DNA of 8,078 bases. It comes from JARRRL01 sp037380725. GTDB lineage: Bacteria; Pseudomonadota; Gammaproteobacteria; Pseudomonadales; JANQJO01. Positions 6,740-8,078 of this stretch are shown here, piece by piece. Within the stretch, counting starts at the first letter, position 1, and each line of letters starts with the position of its first letter. The position numbers and the translations under genes are program-made. The DNA is taken from positions 1-8,078 of the forward strand of contig JARRRL010000139.1 of NCBI GenBank assembly GCA_037380725.1. Direction: 5' to 3'. Below the pieces are notes generated by a model that was given only the letters and a program-made list of their open reading frames with translations, searched no databases and was not told where the DNA came from.

Positions 6740-6745
6740 GTAGAC
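6569..6745 (-). mobile_element. Fragment of plant-type Ty3/gypsy (Metaviridae) retrotransposon reverse transcriptase
   Basis: Fifty-nine codons read VYMDFRNLNRATPKDEYPMP, then VAETLINAAAGNKILSFTDG, then NASYNQIFMASDDIHKTAF. This matches, nearly residue for residue, the block familiar from plant gypsy polyproteins (CVDFRNLNRATPKDEYPMP..., ISFLDGNAGYNQIFMAEED..., KTAFRCPG). The Asp of SFTDGNASYNQ is RT motif A, the first catalytic aspartate. The rest of RT (YIDD box), RNase H, integrase and LTRs are absent. The left edge lies next to the phosphorylase AGTAG residues and the right edge just before NSFLSVCAG. No target-site duplication is visible. The segment is uninterrupted by stops and in frame with the downstream phosphorylase. 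Identification is by recalled family sequence, not by a search. Confidence 0.85.
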
Positions 6746-6953
6746 TCCCTGCCGTTCCCGCCACCAACACGTGCTCATCCACCACATTCAAGGTAGCAAT
6801 AATGCTGGTTTGTTCGAAACGGAGGGTAACGCGCCCATTGGACGCCAGGCCCTCAGAACGGCAAATATGGCAATCCCGCCGCAGATACACCACCGGTTCT
6901 TGATGGGTGTCAATACCTATATCCACGACTTGAAGCGAGTGAGCTTGTTTCAT
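6699..6953 (-). CDS. N-terminal fragment of the phosphorylase-family protein
   Basis: 84 codons. Residues 1-69 are the genuine N-terminal domain of the type-2 thymidine/AMP phosphorylase family, with the hallmark DTHQEPVVYLRRDCHICRSEG (15-35) and SIIATLNVVDEHVLVAGTAG (50-69), where the family continues into LSE. From residue 70 the frame enters the foreign segment out of register (SLHGFQEPQQGHTEG) and stops at a TGA. The ribosome site AAGGA six bases before the ATG is good, so this truncated peptide would be translated if the sequence is correct. It lacks the catalytic residues. Confidence 0.6.
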   Translation of the reverse strand: MKQAHSLQVVDIGIDTHQEPVVYLRRDCHICRSEGLASNGRVTLRFEQTSIIATLNVVDEHVLVAGTAGSLHGFQEPQQGHTEG

Positions 6954-7105
6954 TTTCTATCCTTGAGATCAACCAAATAAGTCCCAAAATACATACCCAT
7001 TCTTGTGACAATCCCAAAAACACCATTCACAACAAAGCGTATCATTTCAGCCTAATATACTGTTTTTAAACATATGTAAGCTGAAGGTCTGGCACGGAAA
7101 GGCAG

Positions 7106-7128
7106 ATCGCACGCCACAGCGGTGCGAT
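7106..7128. repeat. 7-bp inverted repeat (hairpin) in a GC-rich patch of the intergenic region
   Basis: ATCGCAC at 7106-7112 and GTGCGAT at 7122-7128 with a 9-base loop, inside a GC-rich island (about 7081-7127) surrounded by AT-rich sequence. No T-run follows on either strand. It could be an operator-like dyad or part of an untranslated leader of the minus-strand operon. Confidence 0.4.
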
Positions 7129-7173
7129 AACAATATACACATAAAGAACACATAATGAAATATAGAAACTTAC

Positions 7174-7203
7174 TTGAACCAACAATTACTACGCATATAC
7201 AAT
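7174..7203 (+). promoter_or_regulatory. Candidate sigma-70 promoter for the unknown plus-strand gene
   Basis: TTGAAC (7174-7179), 18-base spacer, TACAAT (7198-7203); four and five matches to the consensus hexamers. The transcript would start near 7210, giving a leader of about 110 bases that contains both tandem duplications. Confidence 0.4.
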
Positions 7204-7244
7204 AGAACATGGATAGCCCATATATAGCTAGATATTGCTTCTTT

Positions 7245-7270
7245 ACGGTGCTGCATGACGGTGCTGCATG
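7245..7270 (+). repeat. Exact tandem duplication, 13-bp unit x2
   Basis: ACGGTGCTGCATG at 7245-7257 is followed immediately by an identical copy at 7258-7270, in the leader of the unknown gene. Confidence 0.9.
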
Positions 7271-7280
7271 TTAAGAAACC

Positions 7281-7317
7281 ACTGTGTTGAGAGATAACTG
7301 TGTTGAGAGATAACTGT
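7281..7317 (+). repeat. Exact tandem duplication, 16-bp unit x2 plus partial third copy, carrying the ribosome-site candidate
   Basis: ACTGTGTTGAGAGATA at 7281-7296 repeats exactly at 7297-7312 and continues as ACTGT at 7313-7317, just before the ATG at 7319. Each full unit contains GAGAG; the second copy puts GAGAG about nine bases upstream of the start codon. Unit gain or loss would preserve one ribosome site but change leader length. Confidence 0.9.
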
Positions 7318-7318
7318 C

Positions 7319-8078
7319 ATGTTTCACCCACCCATTGATGATCACAAACATCGCCAACATCAAACGGGGCACTCCTCAACGCAAGCGGAGCTGAGCCCAA
7401 GTCACAACACAGAGCAAACGGCCTTACGCGATTTACGCCCTGTTCACGCTAAAGCAAGAGAAAGATTGTATTTTCAGGATCCCCTATCAACCCCAAACAT
7501 CACATCAGACGATCTACTTCGCGCCATTAATCAATCAAATTCCAGAAACCCGATTGGTCGATTCACAAATTACGTGAAAGGAAAATTATTCCCACACAAC
7601 CTTCACGCATCAGACTCAGAAAAGTCAGCAAAAGAAGAAGTAAAAAATTATATTTTAGAAGAAATGAGTCGACTTCTCCAGAATACAAAATTAAGAAGCA
7701 TTTACCCCGACCACCTAAAAGAATCCATTCTCAACAAACTGAATGCACACAATGAATCCATACAATCATTCTCCAAACAGCACCCCCAAAAAGTAAATCG
7801 CTATATCAATGACGCCACTCAAGCTGCCATCCGTATAAAACACGAGAACCGTGAGCATCAAATTAAAGCAGAGATAAAAAATCTAGCAACAGAGATACAA
7901 CACCAAGCTTTTCTTGATGATAAAGAGGTAAATTTAAACATCCCCTCGACACCCGATTCACCCCCCACAGAGCAACCCACACTCCAACAACTTTTTCCTG
8001 AAATCAAAGCGGTTAATTTTGATTATAAACTACCCCCTTCTAAATTTGCCAACAAAGTAAAACAGGATATTCTATCCA
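7319..8078 (+). CDS. Uncharacterised protein, N-terminal 253 codons (3' end outside window)
   Basis: I do not recognise this protein. The frame is open from the ATG at 7319 to the window edge. Residues 1 to about 36 are hydrophilic, His/Gln/Ser-rich (MFHPPIDDHKHRQHQ...). A charged, probably helical middle (about 97-203) has Lys/Glu/Gln/Asn-rich stretches such as KEEVKNYILEEMSRLLQ and HQIKAEIKNLATEIQHQ. A Pro-rich linker (211-221, TPDSPPTEQPT) leads into LQQLFPEIKAVNFDYKLPP. No signal peptide, membrane segment or catalytic motif is visible. Base composition is more AT-rich than the genes to the left (frequent AAA, AAT, ATA, AGA), suggesting recent acquisition or weak selection. The start is supported by a GAGAG about nine bases upstream, but that site is weak. 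A cytosolic or secreted effector-like protein is possible, purely as inference. Confidence 0.7.
   Translation, partial: MFHPPIDDHKHRQHQTGHSSTQAELSPSHNTEQTALRDLRPVHAKARERLYFQDPLSTPNITSDDLLRAINQSNSRNPIGRFTNYVKGKLFPHNLHASDSEKSAKEEVKNYILEEMSRLLQNTKLRSIYPDHLKESILNKLNAHNESIQSFSKQHPQKVNRYINDATQAAIRIKHENREHQIKAEIKNLATEIQHQAFLDDKEVNLNIPSTPDSPPTEQPTLQQLFPEIKAVNFDYKLPPSKFANKVKQDILS

Larger units (their letters stand above)
5453..6953 (-). pseudogene. Thymidine/AMP phosphorylase-family gene, disrupted by a foreign reverse-transcriptase segment and a frameshift
   Basis: The family phosphorolyses nucleosides or nucleoside monophosphates to a base plus (deoxy)ribose phosphate; proteobacterial type-2 members are about 500 residues and often sit beside prs. 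The N-terminal domain (6953-6747, 69 residues) is intact, with GIDTHQEPVVYLRRDCHICR. The catalytic body (6568-5453, 371 residues) is also intact, with FLSVCAGSRLD, LDKHCVGGLPGNRTSPLVV and TSSRAITSPSGTADTMATL. Between them, the roughly 60 residues expected in the family (linker and first alpha-domain helices) are missing. In their place are one extra base and 59 codons of plant-type gypsy reverse transcriptase. With that base removed the chimera would be 499 residues, almost exactly family length. The ATG at 6953 is preceded by AAGGA at six bases. As read, no complete phosphorylase can be made from one frame. Confidence 0.85.
6954..7318. other. Divergent AT-rich intergenic region (365 bases)
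   Basis: No supported gene on either strand. It holds the phosphorylase ribosome site (AAGGA just upstream of 6953), a loose TTGTGA/TCACAA dyad (7003-7032, 18-base spacer), an ACATATGT palindrome near 7070, and a GC-rich patch with a hairpin (7106-7128). It also holds a plausible plus-strand promoter (7174-7203) and two tandem duplications (7245-7317) leading into the unknown gene. No convincing sigma-70 promoter for the minus-strand operon was found; a TATATT near 7054-7059 (minus strand) lacks a well-spaced -35. Confidence 0.6.

Noticed and set aside
6569..6745. Bacterial retron, group II intron or DGR reverse transcriptase
   Set aside because: Those families do not carry the DFRNLNRATPKDEYPMP / DGNAxYNQIFMA block. 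No msr/msd, intron RNA domains or template repeat are nearby, and the YxDD box is absent.
6740..6787. Start of the chimeric frame at the ATG at 6787
   Set aside because: The first residues (MWWMSTCWWRERQG) are the wrong-frame reading of the phosphorylase N-terminal domain. A start at 6739 with GGGAG is more plausible if this frame is used at all.
7003..7032. TTGTGA / TCACAA dyad as a CRP-type site
   Set aside because: The spacer is 18 bases, not the 6 expected between TGTGA and TCACA, so it does not fit the known site.

Overview
The window looks like the chromosome of a free-living or host-associated gammaproteobacterium. Supporting this are a TonB-dependent receptor followed by a PiuC/YbiX hydroxylase, a lemA-TPM-TPM cluster, and a proteobacterial-type nucleoside phosphorylase/PRPP synthetase pair. 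Taxonomy below class level cannot be settled from the sequence. Core genes are of moderate GC, whereas the right end (about 6960 onward) is clearly richer in A and T.

Layout. Plus strand: positions 2-205 are the last 67 codons of a TonB-dependent outer-membrane receptor, followed by piuC (298-978). The piuC stop codon directly abuts the stop codon of a long minus-strand gene train with no base between them. Read in its own direction (right to left), that train is: a broken thymidine/AMP phosphorylase-family gene (6953-5453), prs (5444-4539), a beta-CASP metallo-beta-lactamase RNA-hydrolase-like gene (4394-3039), lemA (2994-2308), a secreted or membrane-anchored TPM protein with a Gly-rich tail (2315-1596), and a second TPM membrane protein (1596-979). 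The last three genes overlap one another, so they are almost certainly translationally coupled. A 365-base divergent intergenic region (6954-7318) separates this train from a plus-strand gene of unknown function (7319 to beyond the window end), whose leader carries two different exact tandem duplications.

How the genes work together. The phosphorylase and prs would pair a nucleotide or nucleoside phosphorolysis step with PRPP synthesis, as in a ribose-phosphate salvage module. The metallo-hydrolase next to them may act on RNA, giving a possible RNA/nucleotide turnover theme (inference). LemA and the TPM proteins form a conserved envelope-associated set of unclear function. The receptor and PiuC pair belongs to iron acquisition.

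The outstanding anomaly is inside the phosphorylase gene. About 177 bases (6569-6745, minus strand, 59 codons) encode a typical plant Ty3/gypsy retrotransposon reverse-transcriptase segment (DFRNLNRATPKDEYPMP ... DGNASYNQIFMA ... DDIHKTAF). It sits where the phosphorylase should carry a stretch of nearly the same length, between its N-terminal domain and its catalytic body. The RT piece is in frame with the catalytic body but one base out of frame with the N-terminal domain. This is either an assembly, amplification or contamination chimera, or a remarkable interkingdom recombination. It should be checked before the gene is interpreted.
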